DNA of 19,749 bases from XYA12-FULL-58-9 sp001798605 (GTDB lineage: Bacteria; Myxococcota; XYA12-FULL-58-9). Position 1 is the stretch's first letter; each line of letters begins with the position of its first letter. This document shows, in pieces, positions 1 through 7,726 of the stretch. Both the position numbers and the translations under genes were made by a program. The notes under the pieces are model-generated. The model was not told the origin of the DNA. It did no database searches and saw nothing but the letters and a program-made list of their open reading frames with translations. The DNA is taken from positions 1 through 19,749 of the forward strand of contig DAINMX010000107.1 of NCBI GenBank assembly GCA_036736205.1. The letters run 5' to 3'.

Positions 1-2
1 AG

Positions 3-113
3 AAGCGTGGATTCCAAGGTGGCGACCCGATGCACGATTGGATCGAAGCCGAGCGTGAAATCGACGCCACGCTGAAGGACAACAGTCGCCGGATGCACGC
101 CGGTACCAATTAG
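3..113 (+). CDS. DUF2934 domain protein, C-terminal end (5' truncated by window)
   Basis: The open frame enters from the left edge and stops at TAG 111-113. The 36 visible residues include RGFQGGDPMHDWIEAEREI, which matches the hallmark of DUF2934: a glycine/aspartate turn followed by DWxxAExE near the end of the domain. DUF2934 proteins are small and usually of unknown function, common in proteobacteria and Myxococcota. The tail after the domain is short and ends HAGTN. The start and most of the protein lie outside the window, so length and start codon cannot be judged. The family assignment is firm from the motif; no function can be given. Confidence 0.8.
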   Translation, partial: KRGFQGGDPMHDWIEAEREIDATLKDNSRRMHAGTN

Positions 114-192
114 TTTCGACGCTTCGAGCTGCACGCCCTCCCCGTCGCAATTGGGAAAAGCGCGTCGGTTTCGAACCTCGGTGTTGTGCTGA

Positions 193-369
193 GCTACACC
201 CCTTGCGTGTTGGGGAAATGATTCTTTCGGCCAATCGACGCCTCCCACGGGGAGCTTCAAAGATATCAGTGCGGGGGACTCACACACCTGCGGCATCAGG
301 AGTGACAACACCCTTGCATGTTGGGGACATAATGATTTCGAACAATCGACTCCTCCCACGGATGGGTGG
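193..369 (+). pseudogene. RCC1-type repeat protein remnant (about 1.5 repeats)
   Basis: Translation in frame from 193, directly after an in-frame TGA at 190-192, gives two copies of a CWG...QSTPPT motif separated by FKDISAGDSHTCGIRSD. This is the typical bacterial RCC1 (regulator of chromosome condensation) beta-propeller repeat, in which TLACWG, a QSTPP turn and an ISAG..HTCGI strand recur about every 38-50 residues. Full proteins carry about seven blades and usually a signal peptide. Here there is no start codon, an upstream stop, and the homology ends abruptly near 361, although the frame stays open to TGA 571-573. It is therefore a fragment, not a working gene. It lies antisense to the last third of the minus-strand stub at 280-522. 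Confidence 0.65.
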
Positions 370-522
370 CGGATGATACCCACGGTGAGCCCAAATCATG
401 GGGAGAGGCTCCCGCGAATCAATGTCGGGTTTGATGTGAGCAAACTGCCCCTCAATCAAGAGAATGATGAACACCACCGTTGCAACCACGGTGGCTGCGA
501 CAAGGGGCAACACGCGTTTCAT
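280..522 (-). pseudogene. truncated membrane-anchored protein, GDPD-like N-terminus
   Basis: From ATG 522 (ATG 528 is also possible) the product starts MKRVLPLVAATVVATVVF, a basic N-terminus followed by one hydrophobic helix (signal anchor). About residues 38-44 read PMIWAHRGY. The (I/W)AHRG motif is the signature opening of glycerophosphodiester phosphodiesterases, where HRG is followed by PENT. Here PENT is missing: after HRGYHPP the frame runs antisense into the RCC1 remnant and stops at 280-282. The visible protein is 80 residues, whereas GDPD enzymes are about 250-300. I read it as a GDPD-type gene broken just after its first motif. The start overlaps the stop of the upstream ORF as ATGA. 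The GDPD call rests on one short motif plus the anchor, so it could instead be an unrelated short membrane protein. Confidence 0.4.
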
Positions 523-1046
523 GGCCATGTGATAAGAGCAGGAGAGAATGCGTTTGCGAGGATGGCCCAATGATTGGCCCAGAGCAGATTTTCAAAGAAC
601 TGCGTTTGCTTCTTATCCTCCTCTGCCGGAGTCAGATCTGTGGCGAACATCGGATCTTGCTTGGGGCCCAGGGCATAACAGCGCCGCTGCCCTGGCGCAC
701 CGAAAGCGTAACAAGCATGGTCTTCTTGCCGATAGGTCAAATGCCCATCTGGCCACCGCGATGTCGGATCTGTGAGACCAGGCGTTTGACCATGACGAAA
801 TTGCGCCAACACCGCGGCACTCGGTTCAATCCCGTTGGTCTGCGTCCGGTGATCTGGAATCCCGTCCCTCACCTGGCCACGACCGGCTGTCCCCACCCAC
901 TGTGCCCACCACCGACCCAGAACATGGTGACCGCGCTCGTCGATGCCATGATGGCCTCTATGCCCGAGGCACGGGAGTTTGGCCCGACTTCTTTCTCGGC
1001 ATGTGTATCGGCAAGCGCTCCCCTTAGGACCTGTTGGGCGTCTCAA
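519..1046 (-). CDS. hypothetical ORF, possibly decayed or frameshifted
   Basis: I do not recognise this 175-residue frame. It would start at TTG 1046, overlapping the stop of the large upstream gene by TTGA, and ends at TGA 521-519, overlapping the next ATG as ATGA. Those overlaps suit a translationally coupled chain. The C-terminal half (roughly residues 95-175) looks like a protein: it is acidic, carries the run DLTPAEEDKKQTQFF and ends in a mildly hydrophobic segment. The N-terminal half is rich in Arg, Gly and His and looks like an out-of-frame reading. A second minus-strand frame over about 860-1030 reads more naturally (ALADTHAEKEVG...) before a stop. A frameshifted or degenerated gene is therefore as likely as an intact one. 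No function is proposed. Confidence 0.3.
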   Translation of the reverse strand: MRRPTGPKGSACRYTCRERSRAKLPCLGHRGHHGIDERGHHVLGRWWAQWVGTAGRGQVRDGIPDHRTQTNGIEPSAAVLAQFRHGQTPGLTDPTSRWPDGHLTYRQEDHACYAFGAPGQRRCYALGPKQDPMFATDLTPAEEDKKQTQFFENLLWANHWAILANAFSPALITWP

Positions 1047-3921
1047 TGTGACGGTAGGTGACGGGCGTAGGCGTCGCGAAGACCTTCGTTGCGCAGGACC
1101 TGTCGGGCGTCCTCGAGAACAGATGAGATCTCTAGCAACTCGGTCGCCAATTCGCGCTGCACCGCTTCGGAAAAACGAATTTTTTGGAACTCGTGCATGA
1201 TGCGTTCATAGGCCCTATCAATCTCATACGGTGTGGCAGCCTGGGGTACACCGAGGATTTGGAAATAATCGAGCTTGCGAACTTGCTCGGCCTTATCTTT
1301 GAGCCGTTGCCGGTCAATGGCATCGCTTGCTGATGTGCCGTCCTCTCCCACGCCCTCTATGCCGCGCACCCGGATTTCCGCGTAGCCCGCTGCGAGCAAC
1401 GCCGCGAGGACGTGGTAGACGCGGTGGGCGCTCAGACCTGTGCTGAACACCAAGTCCTCGATGCTGCGGGTTCCGTCGAGGAGGCGTACGACCTGTTGCT
1501 CCTCTTTGCTGAGCTCGAGGGCGTCTGTGTCGGGGGTCGCGTCTTTCTTCGGGGCGAGCAGTGAGCTTGGGGCACCGACAAGATCCATCAAGCGCGGCAT
1601 CAAGAATTTGCGGCGGATGCCATCGGTAATGAGAGCGCGTGGATCGGTACGAAGCATCACCCGGTCGTCTTCCTCAGCTCGCTCTGGCAGGTACTGGTAT
1701 GTGCCCTCCTCCCACTCGAACAGGCCAACAACGACTTCACGCAGGTGGCCGCGCACAACCGTGAACAGTTCGGTCGGCTTGATGTGACCCGCGGTGACCA
1801 AGTGTGCGCCAATGCGGCGGGGGTTGCGCAATCCCTTGACTCGGACCTCTTGGTATTGGGCCCTGGTGATCTTACCATCGCGATAGAGATACTCCTCCAT
1901 GCGATCGAAAACTTGACTGGAATAGGCGTCGACCGGAGCTCCCCGTTCGAAGAACACAGTCTTCTTGTGATTCTCAGAAGCGAAATCGATGCGGCCTGTG
2001 GTTCTCTGCTCCCAGATGCCAAATAGCAATCTCGAGATGTCCGCAGACAATGAGAAAACGCCCTCTGTTGGATTGAACGGGGCGATCTCTGGGTGCAGGG
2101 CTAACCTAGGAGCCTCGACGGTGGGTTCGTCCCACGCCTGAGGAGCTGGCGGTGCGTTGACATTGTCCGATGGAAGATTGCGGGCCTGCCGCCTTTCCTC
2201 CGCCGCCAATCGGTTGGCCTCCTCTTGCGCTTCCGCTGCGAGTTGGGCCTTCTTTTCGGCGTCCCGTTGGAGCTTTGCTTCCACCTCGCGGCGGATGCGC
2301 TCCTCCATTTCCAGGCGGTCTCTTTCTTCCTTGCGTCGGGCCTCTTCCTCGTGGAGCTTCCGCCTCGCTTCCTCCTCGGCTTTTTGGCGCGCCTCTTCTT
2401 CAGCTTTGAGTCGGGCTTGTCGTTCTGCCTCGAGTCGCTCTCTCTCTTCTGCCTCGAGCAGCGCTCGTCTCTGGGCCTCGAGTCGCGCTGCTTCTTCCGC
2501 TTGGCGTCGAATTTCTCGTTCAGCCGCGAGTCGGGATTCCTCTTCGGCCTTGCGTTGCCTTTCTCTCTCGGCTTTGAGTCGGACCTCCTCTTCGGTGCTG
2601 CGTCGGGCTCTCTCGGCTGCGAGCCGCTCCTCCTCCTCGGCCTTCTGTCGCAACTCCTCTTCCAGTCTGCGGCGGACTTCCTCTTCAACTCGTCGTCGCG
2701 CCTCTTCCTCTGCCTGGCGCTTGAAGTCCTCTTCAGCTCTGAGTCGCGCTTCTTGCTCTTCTTTTTGACGGGCCTCTTGTTCGGCTTGCTGTCTCGCTGC
2801 CTCTTCTGCTTTGCGACGGGCTTCTTCCTCTGCCCTCTTGCGCGCTTCGTCTTGGGCTTGGCGTCGGGCTTCGTCTTCTGCCTTGCGTCGTGCCTCGTCT
2901 TGGGCTTGGCGACGCGCTTCGTCTTGGGCTTGGCGACGCGCTTCCTCTTNNNNNNNNNNNNNNNNNNNNNNNNNNNNNNNNNNNNNNNNNNNNNNNNNNN
3001 NNNNNNNNNNNNNNNNNNNNNNNNNNNNNNNNNNNNNNNNNNNNNNNNNCGCGCTTCCTCTTCTGCTCTGAGTCGCGCTTCCTCTTCTGCTTTGCGTCGT
3101 GCTTCGTCTTGGGCTTGGCGACGCGCTTCCTCTTCCGCTCTGAGTCGCGCTTCCTCTTCCTCTCTTTGTTTCGCTTCCTCTTCCGCTCTGAGTCGCGCTT
3201 CTTCTGCCTTCTGTTTCTCTTCCTCTTTCGCCTTTTGTCTCGCTTCCTCTTCGGCCTTTTCTTTCGTCGCCTTTGCCTCGTCGAAGCGAATCGCTGCCAT
3301 CAGTGAATCGGAGGCATCGGTGAGCGGCGCGCTTGGCACGCTGGGAGCCGTGACAGCACTATCCCAGCCGAAGTCTGGTAGCGACGGAAACCCGTCCTCA
3401 AAGGGTTGGGTGTTTGGAAGTGGGGCGGGGGGGGAGGCTGCGTCCTGCGGCGGTGCAGGTGGAGCGCCTCGTGTGCCAGCGGCTGGCAGAATGGGTGCCT
3501 TGGGTACAGTTTCGTCAACGGGCGGTGGCGATGGCTGTGGTGCAACGTCTTCTTCACCAGGGCCAACATAGGTCTGCACTTTGGCGAGAATCTGTCCCTC
3601 GTTGAGGGGCACAGAAAAATAGTAGTCGCCGCCTTGGGTGAGAGCGTCGGACGGTGAGCCAACCTGCTCAGCGCCGGTACCAACAAAGATGATCGGGACG
3701 ATGGCACCTTCTGGGTGTTCGCGAATGCCTTCGCAATAGGCGAGTGCGTCGGATTTGTTGAGGTTCAGAAAGACCAGCTCAGGGAGGATCAAGCCAAACT
3801 GAGCGACTGGATCATCTCCGGGCGTCAGTACCAGAGGGGCGTAGCCGTTGCTTTCCAACACATTGGCGAGCTCGGCGAGTCCGCCGTCATTGTTGTCGAC
3901 AATCAGAATCGTCTTGGGCAT
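1043..3921 (-). CDS. pseudo-receiver / long charged-helix / DUF4388 (PATAN) / J-like regulatory protein
   Basis: One gene interrupted by a 100-N gap. Start ATG 3921 has GGGG eight bases upstream; a second ATG at 3927 sits too close to it. Order: residues 3-120 are a response-regulator receiver fold (start KTILIVDNND), but the phospho-acceptor position is Asn53 (FLNLN) and the usual KP lysine is replaced (FSVPL), so phosphorylation is unlikely. A Pro-rich linker follows, then more than 330 residues of Glu/Ala/Arg/Lys with an 8-residue period, then a DUF4388/PATAN domain (FSLSADISRLLFGIWEQ... TGRIDF), and a C-terminal J-domain-like segment (DYFQILGVPQAATPYEIDRAY) in which the HPD tripeptide is absent (HEF). 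The layout recalls FrzS and AglZ of Myxococcus motility control, which pair a receiver with a long coiled coil. A cytoplasmic scaffold role is inference. Length is at least about 925 residues. Confidence 0.85.
2170..3290 (-). repeat. 24-bp-period coding repeat, (EEEARxxA)n charged helix
   Basis: On the minus strand the sequence encodes tandem 8-residue units such as EEEARLRA, EEEARRQA and QDEARRKA. The units are closest to identical in 2800-3200 and more diverged in 2170-2700. The GAGGAAGCGCG core recurs about every 24 bases. Alternating Glu and Arg/Lys four residues apart is the pattern of stable single alpha-helices (ER/K type) and of TolA-like stalks; an 8-residue period is not a regular heptad coiled coil. 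The assembly gap at 2950-3049 sits in the most uniform part. Confidence 0.85.
2950..3049. other. assembly gap, 100 N
   Basis: Exactly 100 N, a conventional placeholder for a gap of unknown size. Both flanks encode the same EEEAR repeat. The flanking minus-strand frames differ by one position across 100 bases, so the reading frame appears broken only because the placeholder length is arbitrary. If there are no other errors, the true length leaves remainder 2 on division by 3. Confidence 0.95.
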
Positions 3922-3980
3922 TCGCATCGCCCCAGTGTCGGCCCGCAACTGACGTGATGCGGGGCACGAAGCCACGCCGG

Positions 3981-4033
3981 ATTACATCACGGCAAACGAC
4001 GATTCAGCAAGGAAATGGCACCTTTTGCCGTGA
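3981..4033 (-). promoter_or_regulatory. possible promoter with inverted repeat, upstream of the receiver/DUF4388 gene
   Basis: Read on the minus strand, TTGCTG (4010-4005), an 18-base spacer and TGTAAT (3986-3981) resemble a sigma-70 promoter; the -10 matches five of six positions, the -35 only three. A perfect 10-base inverted repeat, TCACGGCAAA at 3987-3996 and TTTGCCGTGA at 4024-4033, has one arm in the spacer and the other just upstream of the -35. That is how a repressor or activator site could be placed. It could also be a loose hairpin (27-base loop) after priA. The leader to ATG 3921 would be about 55 bases. Confidence 0.35.
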
Positions 4034-4050
4034 CATTCTTTTATCGCGCC

Positions 4051-4068
4051 TTGGCAGAGGTGTGCCAA
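4051..4068 (-). terminator. small hairpin just after priA, weak terminator candidate
   Basis: TTGGCA and TGCCAA form a perfect 6-bp stem with a 6-base loop, starting four bases after the priA stop (4073-4075) on the minus strand. No T-run follows (the next bases are GGCGCGATAAAAG), so it does not look like an efficient intrinsic terminator. Confidence 0.2.
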
Positions 4069-4072
4069 CCCC

Positions 4073-6466
4073 TCACAACATATTGAAAGGATCGATGTCG
4101 AGGATTTGTCGCACCTGCCCCGTTGGGCGACGTGGCATTGCTGCAATAACCTCGCGTAACTCATGGCGACTACGGCCTTTGAGCAGTATCTGAAAACGCC
4201 ACATCCCACGCAGGCGAGTCAAGGGGGCGGGGGCAGGGCCGAGGACCCAGGTGCCCTCGACGTTCTTGGCGCGTGTTTTCAGTGCTGCACCAACGGCCAT
4301 AGCCGTTTCCCGTGTTTGTTCTTCGAGCGCTCCTTCGACCCGAACTAAGGCGAGGTGGGCGAAGGGCGGATACCAGAGATCGCGCCGGAATTGCAGCTCC
4401 TGGGCGACGAACCCGTCGAAGTCATGATGCAACGCCGCTTGCAAGGCGTAGTGCTCGGTCTCGTACGCTTGGACGATGACGATTCCTTGTTTTGCTCCGC
4501 GGCCGGCCCGACCCGCGACCTGGGTCAGCAGTTGGAACGTCCGCTCCGCGGCACGAAAGTCGGGGAAGTTGAGGCTCGCGTCGGCGGCGACGACACCGAC
4601 CAAAGTGACGCCCGGAAAATCATGACCCTTGGCAACCATTTGGGTGCCGATGAGAATACGGGCTTCGCCGCTGCCAAATCGTTTGAGCACACGATCGAGG
4701 TCGGCGCGTTTACGCACGGTGTCGCGGTCGAGCCGAGCTGTGGCTACATCCCCGAACAATTCGTGAATCTCCTTGTCGATGCGTTCGGTTCCCAGACCAA
4801 AGCTCTCCAGTTTGTGGCTGAGGCATTTAGGGCAGATGTCGGGCGCGGGCTCTTCGAATGCGCAGTAATGGCAAAGGAGCACCTCACGGCGCTGATGCAG
4901 TGTCAGAGACACATCACAGTCCGGGCAACGAAACGCATGGCCGCAGTCACGGCAGTACACATAAGGCGCGAAACCGCGACGGTTGAGAAACAGAATGGCT
5001 TGCTCGTCGGCCGCAAGGACGCGTTCGATCTCGCGGGCCAAGCGCAAGGTGAACAAGCCCTCGCCTACCCGCTCGGCGTTCACCAGAGAGACGGGAAAGA
5101 CCTCGGGCATCGGCCGAGTGTGCACTCGGTTGGGCATCAACAGGAGTTGGTAGCGACCGAGCTCTGCGTTTTGGTAGGTTTCCAAGGATGGCGTGGCAGA
5201 GCCGAGCACGACGACCGCATTCTCCCTTTGTCCGCGCACCACGGCGAGATCGCGGGCGTTGTAGCGCGGTGAATCCTCTTGCTTGAAGGAAGACTCATAC
5301 TCTTCGTCGACAATCACGACGCCGAGGTTGCGAAGTGGTAGAAAAATGGCGCTGCGGGCACCGAGGCCGATGACCGCTTCACCTTTCGCCACTCGCTCCC
5401 ACTCATCGCGACGCTCGGCAACCGTTAACGCAGAATGGAAGGTGGCCACCTTGTCACCGAAGCGGCCGCGAAAACGGGCGCCAAGCTGTGGAGTTAACGC
5501 AATCTCCGGTACCAAGATCAAACCCGTGCCCCCAAGACTCAGCGCATGCTCGACGATGCGCATATAGACCTCGGTCTTGCCGCTGCCAGTCACCCCCTGC
5601 AGAAGAAATGTCGAAAAGCCCTTGCCCAGTGCAGCGGTGATTGTGGTGATGGTTCGGGCCTGGTCAGCGGTGGGCTCGGGACGGATATCCCGGTCGGGGG
5701 TTTCCAGATCCGGGCGAATTCTCTGAGTGAGCGTCACCCGACGCACCAGGCCTGCCTTCTCGAGGATTTTGAGCCGTGGGTAGGCGCTCTTATCTTGTCT
5801 GGCGAGCTTGGCTGCAACGATGGCACCACAGTCTGGTATGAGATCAAAGAGCTCGCGGGCGCCACGCTGTCGCGGCCCGAGGGCGCTCGCATCATGGGAT
5901 ACTTTTTCATAGGCAATGACGCCACGCGGGTCGTGGCGACTGTATGCCTGTGTGAGCCAGGACAATTTCACCAGACGCTTGATGCGTGCGTTGGCGGCCT
6001 GACGAGTCCATTTCAGCTCTCTCTCTGGAGCGGCGACGGTGAAACCCTTCGGAAACCGAGTCGCGAGCTCCAGAAGGATGCGATCTTTATCCTTGAGCTT
6101 GGTGCCCAGGGCGTCTCTACCAGCGTCGGAGACTTGGTAGCGTTGCGATCCCGATCGTGCCACCGCCGGGAGTGCTGCTGCCAACACTTCCCCAGGGAGT
6201 GCCGCGTAATAATCGGCTGCGAACAAAATGAGCTCAACCAGGCCTTCGGGCAAGACCGGCCGTTCTTGGTCGATGCCGATGATGTCACGCAGAGTGATGC
6301 CGTCCGCGACAGGCGAATCTGTCAAGGCGGCAACATAGGCGCGAGTGCGGCGTTGGCCCAGGGGCACTTTGACAGGCACGCCTGGGCGGATATCGCCTGC
6401 GAGCTCCTCGGGGATCCGATAGTCCAAAAGGCCTACCGGCTCGGTGAGCATGATTCGAGCCCGCAT
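4073..6466 (-). CDS. priA: primosomal protein N' (replication restart helicase PriA)
   Basis: PriA is a 3'-to-5' superfamily 2 DNA helicase that recognises stalled forks and reloads the replisome. Visible here in 797 residues: the N-terminal 3'-end-binding domain, Walker A GVTGSGKTE (K297), motif II DEEY (387-390), GSATPSLE (motif III, about 422-429), eight zinc-binding cysteines at 505, 508, 514, 517, 532, 535, 545 and 548, GTQMVAKGHDFPG (about 607), motif VI QVAGRAGRG (about 649-657), and the usual C-terminal end with DIDP. The length is slightly above the E. coli enzyme (about 730). The usual motif II DEEH has Tyr in place of His. ATG 6466 overlaps the upstream stop by one base (TGATG); GTG 6469 is an alternative. 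It is coupled to the LolA-like gene. Confidence 0.97.
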   Translation of the reverse strand: MRARIMLTEPVGLLDYRIPEELAGDIRPGVPVKVPLGQRRTRAYVAALTDSPVADGITLRDIIGIDQERPVLPEGLVELILFAADYYAALPGEVLAAALPAVARSGSQRYQVSDAGRDALGTKLKDKDRILLELATRFPKGFTVAAPERELKWTRQAANARIKRLVKLSWLTQAYSRHDPRGVIAYEKVSHDASALGPRQRGARELFDLIPDCGAIVAAKLARQDKSAYPRLKILEKAGLVRRVTLTQRIRPDLETPDRDIRPEPTADQARTITTITAALGKGFSTFLLQGVTGSGKTEVYMRIVEHALSLGGTGLILVPEIALTPQLGARFRGRFGDKVATFHSALTVAERRDEWERVAKGEAVIGLGARSAIFLPLRNLGVVIVDEEYESSFKQEDSPRYNARDLAVVRGQRENAVVVLGSATPSLETYQNAELGRYQLLLMPNRVHTRPMPEVFPVSLVNAERVGEGLFTLRLAREIERVLAADEQAILFLNRRGFAPYVYCRDCGHAFRCPDCDVSLTLHQRREVLLCHYCAFEEPAPDICPKCLSHKLESFGLGTERIDKEIHELFGDVATARLDRDTVRKRADLDRVLKRFGSGEARILIGTQMVAKGHDFPGVTLVGVVAADASLNFPDFRAAERTFQLLTQVAGRAGRGAKQGIVIVQAYETEHYALQAALHHDFDGFVAQELQFRRDLWYPPFAHLALVRVEGALEEQTRETAMAVGAALKTRAKNVEGTWVLGPAPAPLTRLRGMWRFQILLKGRSRHELREVIAAMPRRPTGQVRQILDIDPFNML

Positions 6467-7191
6467 CACGGGATATCGAATAGGGTCTCCGGAATCTTTC
6501 TGTTGAGTTCGACCTTCTCGACCTCAGAGCGCTCGATGCGTTTGCCATCAACCCAGATCTCCGTCACCCGAGGGAACCAGTCACCGGTTGTCGAAGAGCC
6601 AAACTCGAGCCAGCGCAACTCGCGTTTTTCCTTTCCTGCTCTTTTGACGATCAAGCGTGCCGGTAGAAAGGTCTCCTTGTCGATCCACAACTGCGGCAAA
6701 TCGGGCTCATAACTGCGGGCGCCAATGATGTAGTGCACCCGATCGTCGAAGCGCCCGAGCGCCGTTGTCTTGGTGTCTACTCCGAGCCCCTTGAGGGCCG
6801 CCATCATTCGCGTCTCAGCTTCATCGATCTCTTCGCCTTTGGGGAACAAGAGGGTTGGCAGGATATTGAACGGCTGACCCGTGATGCGCTTGAGGGCGTC
6901 CTCTGGTCCCTCGGCTGCTTTGCCCTCGCGTTGTACCTCCACCATGGTCGTTTCCTCACCCTGACGAAGGTGCCGCAACCGCTCTGGCTTCTTGAGATAG
7001 ATACGATCCTCGGTGTTACGATCACCGACCTCGGTGTTCACATAGACCGTGAGGTCGACGATCTTCATGTTGATTCGCTTGTCGGCGAGCATTCGCAGAA
7101 TGAACTCGGTCGGCAAGACGTAGGCGAGAGCCGCTTTGCCAATAATCGACGCGGCCAAGGCAACGGTGGTGATGAGCATCAATCGGCGCAT
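6466..7191 (-). CDS. LolA-like secreted protein (outer-membrane lipoprotein-sorting type fold)
   Basis: 241 residues. The N-terminus MRRLMLITTVALAASIIGKA followed by ALA|Y is a clear Sec signal peptide with a likely cut near residue 23, so the product is periplasmic. The C-terminal half has the pattern of LolA/LolB-like domains: LWIDKETFLPARLIVKR, a long curled sheet pair (LRWLEF.....GDWFPRVTEIW) and an ending N..IPETLFDIP. Such proteins bind lipid or acyl chains in the periplasm, but this branch is usually uncharacterised and is not the canonical LolA. ATG 7191 is chosen because the signal peptide starts there; the frame stays open to 7350 but only through a low-complexity repeat overlapping vapC. 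Its stop overlaps the priA start, so the two are probably co-transcribed. Confidence 0.75.
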   Translation of the reverse strand: MRRLMLITTVALAASIIGKAALAYVLPTEFILRMLADKRINMKIVDLTVYVNTEVGDRNTEDRIYLKKPERLRHLRQGEETTMVEVQREGKAAEGPEDALKRITGQPFNILPTLLFPKGEEIDEAETRMMAALKGLGVDTKTTALGRFDDRVHYIIGARSYEPDLPQLWIDKETFLPARLIVKRAGKEKRELRWLEFGSSTTGDWFPRVTEIWVDGKRIERSEVEKVELNRKIPETLFDIP

Positions 7192-7244
7192 GCCGCGCGA
7201 ATAGCAGACCCGGCGGTGGCGGGCAACGACTGCCGCGGTCGGGT

Positions 7245-7280
7245 GGTCGGCACGGTCGGCACGGTCCGCACGGTCGGCAC
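7245..7280. repeat. four tandem 9-bp units (GGTCGGCAC)
   Basis: Units at 7245-7253, 7254-7262, 7263-7271 (one mismatch, GGTCCGCAC) and 7272-7280. They lie between vapC and the LolA-like start, 54 bases upstream of ATG 7191. As a multiple of three the repeat keeps an upstream frame open (Ala-Asp-Arg repeats), which can mislead start prediction. Confidence 0.9.
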
Positions 7281-7321
7281 TCGTCCAGATTGGGTGGCCG
7301 CAAAGGGCTCTGGGTTGAGCT

Positions 7322-7726
7322 TCAACCTCGGGACTGTTCAGCCGCAACAACCTCGATGTCGTATTGGTCGAATATGGGATCGGCGGTAACCAGCGGCATA
7401 TTCTCTATGCGGGCCTGGGACACCAACAATCGATCAAATGGGTCACGGTGATGTGTCGGAAGTTCCGCAACCATGAGAGTGTGCTCGAGACCGATAGGGA
7501 GCTGTCTCACCCCCGTCGCCTCCAATCGGGTGGGCACGTAGCGCACCGGTGAATCCGGAAGAGGGAGCTTTCCCAGTGCGTATTTGATGGCAATTTCCCA
7601 GGCACTCGCGATCGAGAGATACAGCTCCGTATCGTTGCTTTCGAGCCGGGGCATCAAATCGGATCGAATGCGCCCCGGTTGGGTGAGCAACCACAACCAA
7701 ACATGGGTGTCGAGGAGAAGCCTCAC
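7322..7726 (-). CDS. PIN-domain toxin, VapC family
   Basis: VapC toxins are Mg-dependent endoribonucleases, usually cutting tRNA or rRNA, held inactive by the partner antitoxin. The 134-residue protein is full length for the family and keeps the acidic PIN residues: Asp6 in LLLDTHVWLW, Glu in ASAWEIAIKYALGKL, Asp in HHRDPFDRLLVSQA and the later VTADPIFDQY. The DTHVWLW opening and WEIAIK helix are typical of the PIN subfamily paired with Phd-type antitoxins. The start is GTG 7726, overlapping the antitoxin stop as GTGA, so translation is coupled. The exact RNA target cannot be inferred. Confidence 0.93.
   Translation of the reverse strand: MRLLLDTHVWLWLLTQPGRIRSDLMPRLESNDTELYLSIASAWEIAIKYALGKLPLPDSPVRYVPTRLEATGVRQLPIGLEHTLMVAELPTHHRDPFDRLLVSQARIENMPLVTADPIFDQYDIEVVAAEQSRG

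Noticed and set aside
2941..3200. Regular 24-bp periodicity resembling a CRISPR array
   Set aside because: There are no unique spacers; the repeat is continuous, in frame and codes for a charged helix.
2157..3571. Plus-strand frames of 203 and 448 residues over the charged-helix repeat
   Set aside because: They encode Ser/Arg/Ala- or Phe/Leu-rich monotony antisense to the EEEAR repeat and cross the N gap; the minus-strand gene with recognisable end domains is the real one.
4355..6712. Plus-strand frames of 305 and 388 residues opposite priA
   Set aside because: PriA on the minus strand has every family motif; the antisense frames show no domain.
6466..7350. Longer LolA-like product starting at 7350
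   Set aside because: The extension overlaps vapC, consists of the 9-bp repeat translated as Ala-Asp-Arg, and would bury the signal peptide 53 residues inside.
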